Source: Rachicladosporium sp. CCFEE 5018 (taxonomy: Eukaryota; Ascomycota; Dothideomycetes; Cladosporiales; Cladosporiaceae). From it: a stretch of 64,000 nucleotides of DNA. The notes beneath the pieces are model-generated. The model worked only from the letters and a program-made list of their open reading frames with translations. It did no database searches and was not told the origin of the DNA. The position numbers and the translations under genes were made by a program. Each line of letters starts with the position of its first letter. Position 1 is the first letter of the stretch. The stretch lies in NCBI GenBank assembly GCA_002077045.2, contig KZ111151.1, forward strand, positions 591,718-655,717, read 5' to 3'. Shown here in pieces: positions 1 to 10,045 of the stretch.

Positions 1-2
1 GG

Positions 3-818
3 GACCTACGCGCGGAGCTCGACACTGTTGATGAGCTGAAGGACAGTCTCCGTGAGGGACAGAGACGCGAGCAGGAAGCTATCGCTGAGCTACAGGCAGA
101 GCTCGACACCGTCAAGGAGGCTGCTGGTCTTGTACATGTCGAGCCTGGCGGTTTGGCCAGGATGGTTGCGCTTGCAAAAGCGGAGGTACGCAACATGGAG
201 AAGGTCACATCTGAAGCGCAGCGCCGGGCCGAGCTAGCATCACAAAGTCGTTTCAATGCGCTCCTTGATGGACATAGACTCCGGGAGGCACTGATTGCAA
301 GAGGGAAGAGAGTGGAGGAGTTGGAAGAGGAGGTTGAGGACCTGAAAGGTACGGTGTCCCACGAGCAGTGGAAGAACAAGAAAAATGACCGTTTGTACGA
401 GGAGAAGCGAAAGAAGGACGAAGAAATTGAGGCATTGGTCAAGGAGAATCGGCGTCTGCAGGTAAACCTTGACTTCACGACTGCGGAGGTGCGCATGGCA
501 GAGGCGAAAGTGAGTGAGCTTACAGGAGAGCCTTACTGCGTTCCCGATCAATATCGAGACGACGCGATCGCCATTCAGCCGCGCGATGTCGAAGTCAAGA
601 ATTTTGCTGACTGTGACGACGACGACGCTGCTACATTGGAACACCATCCTACTGGACCCACCGCCACCGCCGATGCGCTGGCATTACCACGGCGCTCGCT
701 GAAGCGCTCGCCGCCAGAAGAAGATGATGGTCTCGAATGGTCAAGTGCCATGGGTACTGGCGGCAAGAAGGCGACGGTGCACGAGACGAGTGAAGACGAT
801 GATGCACCCGAGACTTGA
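3..818 (+). CDS. Coiled-coil protein, copy 1 of a tandem array (5' partial)
   Basis: The reading frame is open from base 3 to the stop at 818, so the start lies outside the window; the internal Met at 153 is not needed. The product is rich in Glu, Lys, Arg and Leu with heptad-like spacing, indicating long coiled coils, and then an acidic, Pro/Ser-containing tail. The stretch ENRRLQVNL and the tail element RRSLKRSPPEEDD reappear in altered form in the next gene (ANRRLQVQL, LRSLKSSSSEE), so the two are paralogues. I do not recognise the family and assign no function. A structural or scaffolding role is only a guess from the coiled coils. Confidence 0.7.
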   Translation, partial: DLRAELDTVDELKDSLREGQRREQEAIAELQAELDTVKEAAGLVHVEPGGLARMVALAKAEVRNMEKVTSEAQRRAELASQSRFNALLDGHRLREALIARGKRVEELEEEVEDLKGTVSHEQWKNKKNDRLYEEKRKKDEEIEALVKENRRLQVNLDFTTAEVRMAEAKVSELTGEPYCVPDQYRDDAIAIQPRDVEVKNFADCDDDDAATLEHHPTGPTATADALALPRRSLKRSPPEEDDGLEWSSAMGTGGKKATVHETSEDDDAPET

Positions 819-1373
819 TATGGCCAGGGGTATGACCGCAGATGGTGAGGAGCGATCTAGACTGGTCGACACCGAAGGAGCTGAGAGGTAAGGTCGGGGC
901 CTGTGCAATGAGCCAATGAGAGGAGAGCGTTGCAGCTATGCGGGCACCACTAGCAAGATCGAGATGGGCATCAAGTGTGTCATGTGGCCAGGGCATTCAT
1001 CACAGGTAAGTATCGCAGCTACATGTAGGAAAATGGCGCTTTCATTCATTGTGCCATTCTAGTTACATTGTAAGCACTTTTCATGCTCGTTCCACTTGAC
1101 AGTACAGCAACATCTGGAAGAAGGCAAGTCTGCAGAGCACAAGCCGCCGTCGACGCTTGGAATGGAAGGTACGTCTAGTATTGCTGCAGTGCTTCACTGC
1201 ATTTCACTTCACTTTACGTCCCGGCACGGGCCGTACAATTAGCGATGAAGGGAACATTGCGGCTCATGTGACTCACCTCTATCACATCACCTACTACTTT
1301 CGCCGTGACCCACCCGGTGCCATAGGAACAGTGTAACTGGACACACAAGCGCCGTTACGTCTCCTGCGCCACC
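819..1373. other. Intergenic spacer with duplicated promoter block
   Basis: This 555-base spacer carries no convincing gene. Its block at 1203-1233 matches 2921-2951 in the next spacer at 26 of 31 positions by direct comparison; the block starts with TTCACTTCACTT and ends with GGGCCG. Both copies are followed by GTGACTCAC-like sequence and then the ATG of a coiled-coil gene, so they look like duplicated upstream regions. Confidence 0.6.
1203..1233 (+). promoter_or_regulatory. Conserved upstream block of copy 2
   Basis: A TTCAC-repeat followed by a GC-rich core, 141 bases before the ATG of copy 2. It is shared with 2921-2951 before copy 3 (26 of 31 positions identical). It could be a promoter element or simply part of the duplicated unit. 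Confidence 0.4.
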
Positions 1374-2573
1374 ATGACCTGCGAAGTCTTGAACGATTGC
1401 CTGATCCGGCTGCTTAATGCAGGGCAAATCACTATCGATTTGGACATCGTTGCCGTGGCTAAGGCACTGCGTACGGTCTACGATGCACAGCAGGACACGA
1501 TTGAGTTCATCGTCAAACTCATAAACGTGGGAGAGGGCACCTCCGATCCGCTCATACGTGCGATCGTAGAAGAGACTCGCGTGGCATACTTCGCAAATGA
1601 AGAGCATCTTGACTCTCGATCATCGCGATCGAGCTCGGTGGCGGCGCGAGACGAGAAAGAGGGAAACAACCTGGCATGCGCAGGTTATGGCGATCTTGAG
1701 TCTCGGTCCGCTACCAAAGAGGCCAATCAAGAACTTGTTGAAGCTCGAGCCGAGATCACTAGACTCCGCGAAGAGCTCGAAGAGAGCAGGATGAACGAAG
1801 AAGGGTCTTTGCACGAGTTACAGCTACGCGAACGCCAAATCGAAGCAGCGGCGAAGTTGGCTGGTCTCGAGCGTGGAACCCTGGCAAGGAACATCGTGTT
1901 GATGAGGGAACTCGTACGTACTCTCGAGCGCGAGGTAGCTGATATGAAGCGCGAAGCAAAGGACGCTGCTATCCGCCACCAGAAACGTGAAGACGAGTGG
2001 CATACGATGTACCATGTAAGTAGAGCGGAAGTCAGCACGCTGAAACGGAAAGTTTTGCACTTTCTCGGTGAAAGCGATGGCGCAACTTTACAGACGGATG
2101 AGGTGTACAGCCTGCGCTGTCGTTTGAAGGTCGTGGCAGAGGAGGTTTTCGATCTGACGAATGCGAACAGGCGACTGCAGGTGCAGCTTGAGTCCGCCAT
2201 CAGTAAGGAAGGGCAGGAGAAGCCGATACTTGCCGAACTTTTGGCAGACTACGGAATTGCTCACGCTGAGGCTGCGAATGGCGAGTATGATGCTGCGTTC
2301 TCGACAGCTTCGCACGACGATCACGACATGCAAAATGACCAGGTATTCGCGAGCACTCAGCTTCTGGGAGACGCAGGTTCGAACGGCAGCTTCAACCATT
2401 CCTCCAACCATACCAACACATCCAAGAATACAGCAACAGGGCTCGGTAATCGCACTTTTCTGCCACTCCGCTCGCTGAAAAGCTCGTCCTCAGAAGAGAA
2501 GACGAACATGGCCGGCAGCAACCTGCACAAGCATCGCTTGAAGAAGGCAAGGACTGCCGATCAGGAGGTCTGA
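1374..2573 (+). CDS. Coiled-coil protein, copy 2 of a tandem array
   Basis: An intact 399-residue single-exon gene. The N-terminal 80 residues form a helical segment without charge runs (starting MTCEVLNDCLIRLL) that resembles the start of copy 3. Residues about 115-290 are a charged coiled coil, and the tail is Asn/Ser-rich and ends in a basic patch (KHRLKKAR) that could serve as a nuclear signal, which is inference. The ATG follows an ACC context and lies 141 bases after the duplicated promoter block. It is the best template for judging the damage in copy 3. No family recognised; function unknown. Confidence 0.75.
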   Translation: MTCEVLNDCLIRLLNAGQITIDLDIVAVAKALRTVYDAQQDTIEFIVKLINVGEGTSDPLIRAIVEETRVAYFANEEHLDSRSSRSSSVAARDEKEGNNLACAGYGDLESRSATKEANQELVEARAEITRLREELEESRMNEEGSLHELQLRERQIEAAAKLAGLERGTLARNIVLMRELVRTLEREVADMKREAKDAAIRHQKREDEWHTMYHVSRAEVSTLKRKVLHFLGESDGATLQTDEVYSLRCRLKVVAEEVFDLTNANRRLQVQLESAISKEGQEKPILAELLADYGIAHAEAANGEYDAAFSTASHDDHDMQNDQVFASTQLLGDAGSNGSFNHSSNHTNTSKNTATGLGNRTFLPLRSLKSSSSEEKTNMAGSNLHKHRLKKARTADQEV

Positions 2574-3138
2574 TGCAAATCAATGGAGCGACGTGGGCAT
2601 TGTCGGCAATTTGCTGAGATCTACCGAGTTGAACCTTGGAGACAGGAAAGCTGGGTGAATAAAGACTGACGCCAGCGTGTGGGCCACGCAGGGGGTGCCT
2701 TATACTGGAGACATGGGTATTGCTCGACTTTGTCTAGTAAGTACATGTAGTGGCAAAGGTTTACTCCAGGCGACTTGCTTGAAGATGAGTTACGCCTGTT
2801 CGACTTTTGACATGAAGAGTATTGTGATTGACAAGGCCAAAGGTAGTGCACTGCATAGTGTGTTGTTAAAGCTTAGTAGTGACAAGCAGGTCAAGAATCT
2901 CCCAAGTGTAGGTCTTTGACTTCACTTCACTTCACTTCTCGGTGCGGGCCGCATGCTAGGTGGTGTATATTGGATCCCGGATGCTGTGACTCACAATCAT
3001 GTGGATTCGAAACGCTTTGCAATGTCTGCAGTCCAGTACCCGGATCGATAAACGCCTTCTCATGTCTCGTCTTGGCCATATGCCTGCTCTCAACCGAGTA
3101 TCGGTTCTCCAGCTATACCGCATCCGCAATCCGCTACC
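2574..3138. other. Intergenic spacer with second copy of the duplicated block
   Basis: At 565 bases, almost the same length as the spacer at 819-1373, which supports duplication of a gene-plus-spacer unit of about 1.76 kb. The block at 2921-2951 is the counterpart of 1203-1233. Short ORFs here are not supported. Confidence 0.55.
2921..2951 (+). promoter_or_regulatory. Conserved upstream block of copy 3
   Basis: Counterpart of 1203-1233, 188 bases before the ATG of copy 3. Five mismatches in 31 positions. Confidence 0.4.
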
Positions 3139-4416
3139 ATGGCCTACGAGATCCTCGACAGCCTTCTCGTCCGCATGATCGCAGTCGCTGGCAAGTCTGG
3201 ACACTCCAGCATCATTGACATCGCCGCCGACTTCGCTTCAGCACTCAAGGACGAGCGAGATGACGACGCAGATCGCAGGAGGCGACACGAGGATAGGATA
3301 TACTTCCTCGAAGGTGTAGTGCCGGCACGTGATCGTGCGATCGTCGAGCTACGCAACGCTCTGAGAGACGTTGAGGAAAGCAAGGACACAGAGATCGACG
3401 AACTCGAAGAGAAGCTGGGCCGGGCGGTGGAGATGGCGAAGCTGGCTGGACATACGCTTTCGCCGCCTGGCGACCGAGCTGGTGCTGGCCAAGGAGGAGA
3501 TCTGTCGCTTGGAAGAGAGTATCTTCGAGTCTGAGCAGGAGCTAGAAAAAGAGAGAGCGTTTCACAAGAAGGAGATCATGGAGGAGCAGACTGCTCACAA
3601 GAAGCTGCAGGGTCAGGTCGAGGCTCAAGCACTTCACCACAGCCAGATGGAGATAGAGAATGTGACTTGGCGGGATGAGAGGATGAAGGTCTTCCGTATC
3701 AATGGCGAGAATGAGAGGCTGAGGAAGGAAGTCGAAGAGCTGAAGGCGCGGCTCAAGCATGAGGATGAAGAGGTACTCGGGCTGTACAACAAGCTTGATG
3801 ACTCCGGAAGGAGTTAGACGCCTCGCGCAAAACCGAAAATGCGGTCATCGGTCTCCTTCTGGACAGACGGTCGCCGCCCGTCGGGCCAGAAGACCAAGAG
3901 GAACGGCAAGCTTATGTTGAGGATGTCGCGAAGGATTCCAGAATCGCGTTTGCGAAGATTGATGGCAGCAGCACGGAATTCGATAGCGAGGATGAGGAGA
4001 TGGCCGATGATGACGCTGCTGGGACTACCGATGTAGCAGTCACAGCTGTCAGAGAGGGCGGTTCCGGTTTTCGCATCGCCGATTCTTCCATTGAGAATGC
4101 TGGCGCCGGGCCGGCGGTCGATCTGGAGACGTTAATTGCCTTCCATCCATTCAAGCGTCCATCGCCAGCTGGGAACGATGGAGATCAGGATGATGAGGGT
4201 GAGAGAGGTCGGAAGAGGGTGAGAGCAGGGCAGGGACCAGAGTTGCTAGCCTTTGTGACGAGGTCTGGCAGACGGCGAGCGATTGGTGGCCTACGTTGGC
4301 AGTGTAAGGCGGGCGTGTGTGGTAATACAGTCTACCTGAGCGTCGGTCTGTGTGAGCGTCATTTCAGAAAGAAGGCGGAAGCCAAGGAGAGGTTGATACT
4401 ACGCCAGCATTGCTAG
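3139..4416 (+). pseudogene. Coiled-coil protein, copy 3, with two compensating frameshifts
   Basis: Three open segments in register order make one paralogue. 3139 to about 3450 in frame 1 starts MAYEILDSLLVRMI, like copy 2. From about 3450 to about 3795 the coiled coil continues in frame 2 (RRLATELVLAKEEI). From about 3796 to 4416 it returns to frame 1 (LRKELDASRKTE) and runs to the stop. The first break needs one base skipped, the second one base added, so together they restore the frame. No GT-AG intron fits either point. The C-terminus has a Cys pattern, QCKAGVC then LCERH, which may be a small zinc-binding motif and is absent from copy 2. This may be a decaying gene or assembly error. Without the breaks it would encode about 425 residues. 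Confidence 0.6.
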
Positions 4417-4463
4417 AAGACGGCAGGTAATGGTGGACTGTAGGGAAGAACATAATCAGCTGC

Positions 4464-6346
4464 TCATACAATTACCTTCCCCTGTTCAGCAGGTAGTCTC
4501 CTCTTAAAAGGATGCGCCTCCGTATTAAACACCCACTCATCCAAACTCAGTACATCCACCTCCCCGAAAATCAACCAGAAGTACTTCAGCGTCTCCGCCA
4601 TCCAGAAGCTCTCCATACTGTCCATCTGGATTCCCCTCCCCTTGTTCAGCTCCTCCCTGGACCACGTAACATCCGTCAGCGCCGCGTTGGCAAGCGGCGT
4701 CGTCGTGACGTTAGTGATAGATTGAAACATTTCCCAGGCGGTGTCTAGAAGGCCGCGATCGCCGGTGATGCGGTAGAGGATGAAGATTGACTCGATTGCT
4801 TCAGGGCGGAGAATATACCGCGAGTCAGTAATGGAGGTGAAGCCTTGCGGGAGGCGTTGTTCGTGGCGAGGGTCAATGCGGTCCACGGCATCGGCCCAGA
4901 GCTTTTCGTCCCAGTCACATGAGTCTGGCTTAGGGCAAGGCAGCATGGTGAATACCTCCGGCATTATACCTAGTGGCATCGCGCGATAGGCCCAGATACA
5001 GCCATCTGTCAGCTGCCGACCTATGAACACGTGGGCTGGGTTTGAGAAGAGTTTGCCTCCGAGAGCGAACATACCGCCGGCGAAGCAGACGAGATGCTGA
5101 CCTTCGGGCTCGAGGTCTGGGGGATCATCGATGTGGTGGGAGCGCGACTTGCCGGCTACCAGGATATTGTCGTTCTTGGGCGTCATGGGGCGGAAGAGGT
5201 TGTGCGAGGCTGCGCCGGCCATGCTGAGGTTATACATTCGCTCGTAGATCGGGTCGATGCCGCCAAGGAGGGCGTGCATCTTCGGGAAGTACTGCGAAGG
5301 TTATAAGCAGGCATTATAAGCGTATATTATGGTACGGACAGAGTACCCACCTCATACAGACTGTCAGACATAGCGCCGAGCGTGAACAGGCTGTCTTGGG
5401 TGAAGTCTGGTTTTCGAGCATCTACAACAACAGGCCACATGCCTTTCAGCTTGGTCTTCGTCTGCTGCTTGGCGAACTCCTTCGTGATCCTGTCGACTGC
5501 GTCATAGTACTTGGGATCACCCGTAAGCAGGCTCAGCCTCGTGAACTCCATCGTCAGACTGCCAATCTCAGCTACCAGCACAGTCTCGTCCGCTACCTGC
5601 TGAGCCTGCATGGAGAGCTGCGGCTTCCACCGCGTGATAGGCATTCGATTCGGGGTATCGAAAGCTTTGTACAGCATCTCGCCATACTCGACAGCCTTCT
5701 GGAGACATCGCTTGTCCTCGCTCAGGTCGTAGCAAGCCAGGAACCCGCCAAGATGCCGGATAGTAGTCTCAAACACGTTGATCGTGTCCACGGTAGCAGT
5801 ACTGAGATCGATCTCCATGGCAACCTTGACGGCATCTTCAAATTGGTCTTTGAAGCCCATGATCCAGAGATTGTCAAGATTGTCGACAAGATTGGCTCCC
5901 CATCCTCCGAAGCCGTTCTTCTGGCCACCAGAAAGAGGGCCCAGCTCGTCATTCATCCAGGCATGCTTGCGATAAGCGTTCCAGCACTTGTCGAAGACTG
6001 CTCGGACCGCAGCTTGACGGACTTTCCGCGTTGCTGCGGCGTGGGTCTCTTCGATTGGGAAATCGAATTGGACCTTGGGTAGTTTCTGGGGTGGTGCTGT
6101 GGGAATTGCTGCGAATGAGGTGACGGGGTAGCGAGTAGGAACGTCCCTCCATCGAAATGGGCCGTTAGGTACGACGACTTCCACGCTTGATTTGCCGTCG
6201 TCTTTCGGACCAGAAGTCGGGATAATGGAGCCAATGCGCGGGATCGCTGTTGATGCTACCTTCAGCTCGGTTCGAAAGTAGTTCAATGTGAACAGCAAGC
6301 AGGCTGCGAGGGCCAAATAGATGGTGTAGCGACGCATGGAGAACAT
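4464..6346 (-). CDS. Class I alpha-1,2-mannosidase (glycoside hydrolase 47), type II membrane protein
   Basis: Trims alpha-1,2-linked mannose from N-glycans in the ER or Golgi. Two exons: 6346-5351 and 5291-4464, joined across a 59-nt GT-AG intron (5292-5350), giving 607 residues. The join creates SDSLYEYFPKMHALLGG, a hallmark of the family. An N-terminal membrane anchor (YLALAACLLFTL, residues about 9-20) is preceded by basic residues. Also visible are GGWGANLVDNLDNLWIMG, LRPEAIESIFILYRITGD with the conserved acid, and NTEAHPF near the C-terminus, whose Thr binds calcium in this family. It is divergent from the RFC gene across about 365 bases. Which paralogue (ER type or Golgi type) cannot be told from the sequence alone. 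Confidence 0.93.
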
Positions 6347-6711
6347 GGTGAGACCGGCAGGCGGGCGGCGATGACTATCTCATCTGTGCTGCGTCGGGTG
6401 TAACCCCGGGGAGCCGATGGTTCACGTGTAAGATCGAGATGGGAGGCGAGAGTCCCGCGTCGAGACAAGGTGGCGCCTCGAGCATGAATCTACAGTCGCA
6501 GCGCTTGCTCTTGTAGGATTATCGTTGAGGGAGTCAAGCTGCCGAGTGCAGTTCAGGGGAGAGTGTGCCTTGCCTCGGAGAGTGTCGGTCTTGGTCATGT
6601 GACCTCGCGATCCACTTCACGCGACTTTACGCGTCTGAACTTCGTTAACCTCACTTCATTCTCAACACCCATATCCTACTCTCAACCCCTCAACACAACA
6701 GCACTACAATC

Positions 6712-7827
6712 ATGGCCCGCGCCGAGTCTTCCAAAGACGCCGCCACCTACGGCACCGCCTCCAAATTCCAGACCTCCACCACTCACGACCTCCCCTGGGT
6801 CGAGAAGTATCGCCCCGTCTTCCTCGATGATATAGTAGGCAACACCGAGACGATCGAGCGCCTCAAGATCATCGCCAAAGATGGCAACATGCCCCACGTC
6901 ATCATCAGCGGTATGCCCGGCATTGGCAAGACCACCTCAGTTCTGTGTCTTGCTAGGCAATTGCTCGGCGACGCATACAAGGAAGCTGTGCTGGAGCTGA
7001 ATGCTAGCGATGAGCGAGGTATTGACGTGGTGCGGAATCGAATCAAAGGCTTCGCGCAGAAGAAGGTCACGTTGCCGGCTGGACGGCAGAAGTTGGTCAT
7101 CCTCGATGAGGCGGACAGCATGACATCCGGCGCTCAGCAGGCGCTGCGAAGGACTATGGAGATCTACAGCGGCACTACGCGCTTCGCATTCGCGTGTAAT
7201 CAGAGCAACAAAATAATCGAGCCCTTGCAATCTCGCTGCGCCATCCTGCGATACGCACGACTCACGGACGGACAGGTGGTAAAGCGACTGTATCAGATCT
7301 GCGAGGCGGAGAAGGTGGAGTACTCGGATGACGGGATTGCAGCGCTGGTCTTCAGTGCGGAGGGAGACATGAGGCAGGCGATCAACAATTTGCAATCTAC
7401 GCATGCTGGGTTCGGGTTTGTGAGCGGGGACAATGTCTTCAAGGTTGTGGACTCGCCGCATCCCGTCAAGGTGCAGGCTATGGTCAAGGCTTGTCAGGAG
7501 ACGAAGGTGGATGATGCGTTGGATGGGTTGAAGGAGCTGTGGTATGTTGATGCTGCTTTGCTTGAAAGAGTAATGGGGAAGTATGCTGACTCGCAACGCA
7601 GGAACTTGGGCTACTCGTCGCACGACATCATCAGCACTATGTTCAGGGTCACGAAGTCGCTGCCCTCGCTCAGCGAACATACGAAGCTGGAGTTTATCCG
7701 CGAGATTGGCTTCACGCACATGCGCATACTGGAGGGGATGCAGACCTACCTTCAACTAGCGGGCTGTATAGCGAAGCTCTGCAAGCTGAGCATGAAGCCT
7801 AGTCTGTTCGTGGTGCCGAAGAGCTGA
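6712..7827 (+). CDS. RFC4: Replication factor C small subunit, Rfc4 (human RFC2) type
   Basis: AAA+ subunit of the clamp loader that places PCNA on DNA. Visible motifs: GMPGIGKTTS (Walker A), LDEADSMT (Walker B), LNASDERG, and the SRC arginine-finger region (LQSRCAILRY). The N-terminal LPWVEKYRP and NMPHVIISGMPGIGK match the Rfc4 (yeast)/RFC2 (human) subunit best. The frame runs through 7542-7601, but that 60-nt piece has GTATGT and CAG ends and splits the conserved ELW-NLGYSSHD. I therefore read it as an intron whose length is a multiple of three and which has no stop. The spliced product is 351 residues. Confidence 0.95.
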   Translation: MARAESSKDAATYGTASKFQTSTTHDLPWVEKYRPVFLDDIVGNTETIERLKIIAKDGNMPHVIISGMPGIGKTTSVLCLARQLLGDAYKEAVLELNASDERGIDVVRNRIKGFAQKKVTLPAGRQKLVILDEADSMTSGAQQALRRTMEIYSGTTRFAFACNQSNKIIEPLQSRCAILRYARLTDGQVVKRLYQICEAEKVEYSDDGIAALVFSAEGDMRQAINNLQSTHAGFGFVSGDNVFKVVDSPHPVKVQAMVKACQETKVDDALDGLKELWYVDAALLERVMGKYADSQRRNLGYSSHDIISTMFRVTKSLPSLSEHTKLEFIREIGFTHMRILEGMQTYLQLAGCIAKLCKLSMKPSLFVVPKS

Positions 7828-8266
7828 ACGTGTGAACGGGACAGCAACGACGATGTGCGGTTTAGCGAAGGCGTTGGCGGGAGTGTATGCACGAGGTACC
7901 TGATTCATCGCTATGCGATTCAGCCGAATAACGACCTGTCGCGACGTGTGCCGCGACTCGACGAGCCGGCCTGCTTCATGTCCGGCCCAGTACGAGATCG
8001 AACCCGACGAATGTCGTGTAAGTACAACGTCTCGCGTCAAGCTTCTCATCACTCTGATTCTCTGCTGTGTCCGCTATCAAGGCCTTACATCTCGAAGACT
8101 GCTTCATCACCACCGTAAGCTTCATTTACGGTACGACTCACAATCCGGCTTGTCACCAGCTCACTCAGCTGTGAGAGAGATCAGAGGCACCGAAGGTATA
8201 TCTGCGACAGAGCACGACGTCGTATATGATGAATGCTGACGGGTCGTACAGGCACGAGGTCTGCCT
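7828..8266. other. Intergenic region, RFC 3' side to the Cys-cluster gene
   Basis: 439 bases. Contains GTAAGT at about 8020 and several AG sites, so a spliced leader of the following gene is possible. No supported coding sequence. Confidence 0.4.
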
Positions 8267-9017
8267 ATGGCACAGAGAGGTGGCCTCAAGCGCCAGAAGA
8301 ACACCCGAGCCGAGCGTCGCGTACTCTCAAAGAGTGCGCGCACCGTCGATGTACCTCCGGATGAGTCGACTCAAGAAGAGGTCGCTCTATCGGCGCCCAC
8401 CCAGCTGGAGCCAGCTCCGGAGCTTGCGAGCTTCTATGACCTCGCACCACGTCGCAAGTCCCTTGTCAAGCCAGCGCCAAAATTCAACGACGAGATCTCG
8501 AGCGCACAGCTGACTGATAACGCCACATCGCACGCCGACACTGCTGCCCAGCCAGATCGCCGCGTGCCGCAGTGCATTCGCTGCCATGTTGCTAAGCGCA
8601 GTTGCAACGGCAAGAGGAAGTGCCAATCCTGCGAGCTCAACAAGTGCTTGTACATGCTCTGCAACCCTGCACACTGCTCGGGCTCAAAGTGCTTCTTGAT
8701 TCACGAAGATCAGTACGAGCTAGGAAAGCAGCCGGCATTGAAACAGTGGCATATCGTGGGCAAAACGACGGACTTCAACAAGTTGCTGGACAGGGAGCAA
8801 GATGAGGTAGACAAGATCCGCAAGAGCTCTGGGGTAAGTTTCAATGTTCTTGGGCGAGCGCGAACACCACTGACCATGTCCACAGCTTGCGATGCTGAGC
8901 AAAGAGATTTCGAGCGGGAAGATGGTCAAGTGGTCCGGCAAGGACGGGAGGCGCAGTAGAAAGCCAAAACAGATCAGTAGCTACCAGATTCGGCCCTCGC
9001 CGTCGCGCAATGGATAG
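8267..9017 (+). CDS. Cys-cluster protein, Zn(II)2Cys6-like
   Basis: Exons 8267-8833 and 8886-9017 joined over a 52-nt GT-AG intron (8834-8885) give 232 residues. Nine Cys lie between residues 103 and 142. The first six follow C-X2-C-X6-C-X5-C-X2-C-X4-C with basic residues between the second and third Cys, as in fungal binuclear zinc clusters, but the last gap is shorter than usual and more Cys follow. The N-terminus is basic and disordered. The C-terminal exon is also basic (LAMLSKEISSGKMVKW). A DNA-binding or transcription role is inferred from the cluster. The upstream end could include a further exon. Confidence 0.65.
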
Positions 9018-9178
9018 CACACGGCATGTGCACGGCTCGTAGCCATCGTCGAATGTAAGACTGCGTCCCCCCTGTGTCCCATGTGCTCGTGTAAGTCCAC
9101 CGCTACAAGGCGCACACGTGGTCAGTGCTGTTGTTGAGATACTGGCATATTGACAAGTTTTGCGGACGCTTTGTAACC

Positions 9179-9325
9179 GCGCGTATAGCTCAACGGGAAG
9201 GAGAGTGCGAGGGGATCGCTGGAGTAGTGAACTGACGAGTTCCGCGCGGCTGTTGAGGGACGCCACTTGAGCACGCACCTACTCTAACCCCCCGGAAGGT
9301 CTGGGTTCGAGTCCCAGTATGTTGC
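9179..9325 (+). tRNA. tRNA-like locus with internal A and B boxes, isotype unresolved
   Basis: An A box TAGCTCAACGGGA starts at 9186 and a perfect B box GGTTCGAGTCC lies at 9304-9314. The T arm folds cleanly (CTGGG/CCCAG with a TTCGAGT loop) and the D stem can form (GCTC/GAGT). The 5' and 3' ends pair (GCGCGTA with TATG..GC) only with wobbles and one bulged T. The roughly 115 bases between the boxes would require an unusually long intron, and I cannot build a sound anticodon arm. This is either an intron-containing tRNA I cannot decode or a degenerate copy. Confidence 0.4.
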
Positions 9326-10045
9326 GAGATCTTTTTGCGCTCCATCAGACTGTTTGCGAGCTCCAGTAATACATTTCGCGCACCATGATGTCCCAGTGGC
9401 GCAAATGTGAGAGATCAAGGTCGCGAGTACGAGCCCGCTGAGTGCAGCCACGTGACATCAGCATCTAGCTCCTTCCCTATTCTTTGTCGCGCGCAAGAAG
9501 CCTTGCGTGTGCGAGGAATAAAGACTGCATACGACGCTACACGGTAGCTGTACTGCCTTTCGATCTTCACTCCAGCAGTGCGCCACAAGCTTTAGTGTTA
9601 CGCATTCTCAGCGCAAAGAGGTCGGCCAGATGTTGCTCAGAAGGCTGGCGCCTCATCGTATCTGGAACGTGGAGCCTTGTCCTGAGTCCGTCCGGGCACA
9701 TCGTTTGGGCTCCGGATGAAGCCACAGCTCTCTCATCATGAGTGAACTGCTAGTACAGCAGAAGAGATGCTGAGAAGCGATGTGGACGGAACAGAAGAAG
9801 TGTGCAAGTCTTGCGAGGAGACAGGAAGTGAAGTCAGAATAAACAAAGCTATACCCGAAACGAAGATGAGTAAGCGAGACCATAGCCGCTACTTCCCCAC
9901 TCAGCTCGCCCGAGGTCTTGCTCTTCGACATTGCACCAAACGTGACAGCACAGCGCACAATACAGGCAGTATGTAAAGTCCAGCGCAGCCAGGTAAGGCT
10001 CAATCTCCAACTCCTCTCCCTCTCCTCCCCATCGAATCCCTCAAA
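9326..10045. other. Intergenic region upstream of the acyl-CoA dehydrogenase
   Basis: About 720 bases with no supported gene. The last 60 bases are CT-rich, typical of a fungal leader before an ATG. Confidence 0.5.

Noticed and set aside
5396..6082. 228-residue plus-strand ORF
   Set aside because: Antisense shadow of the GH47 mannosidase exon.
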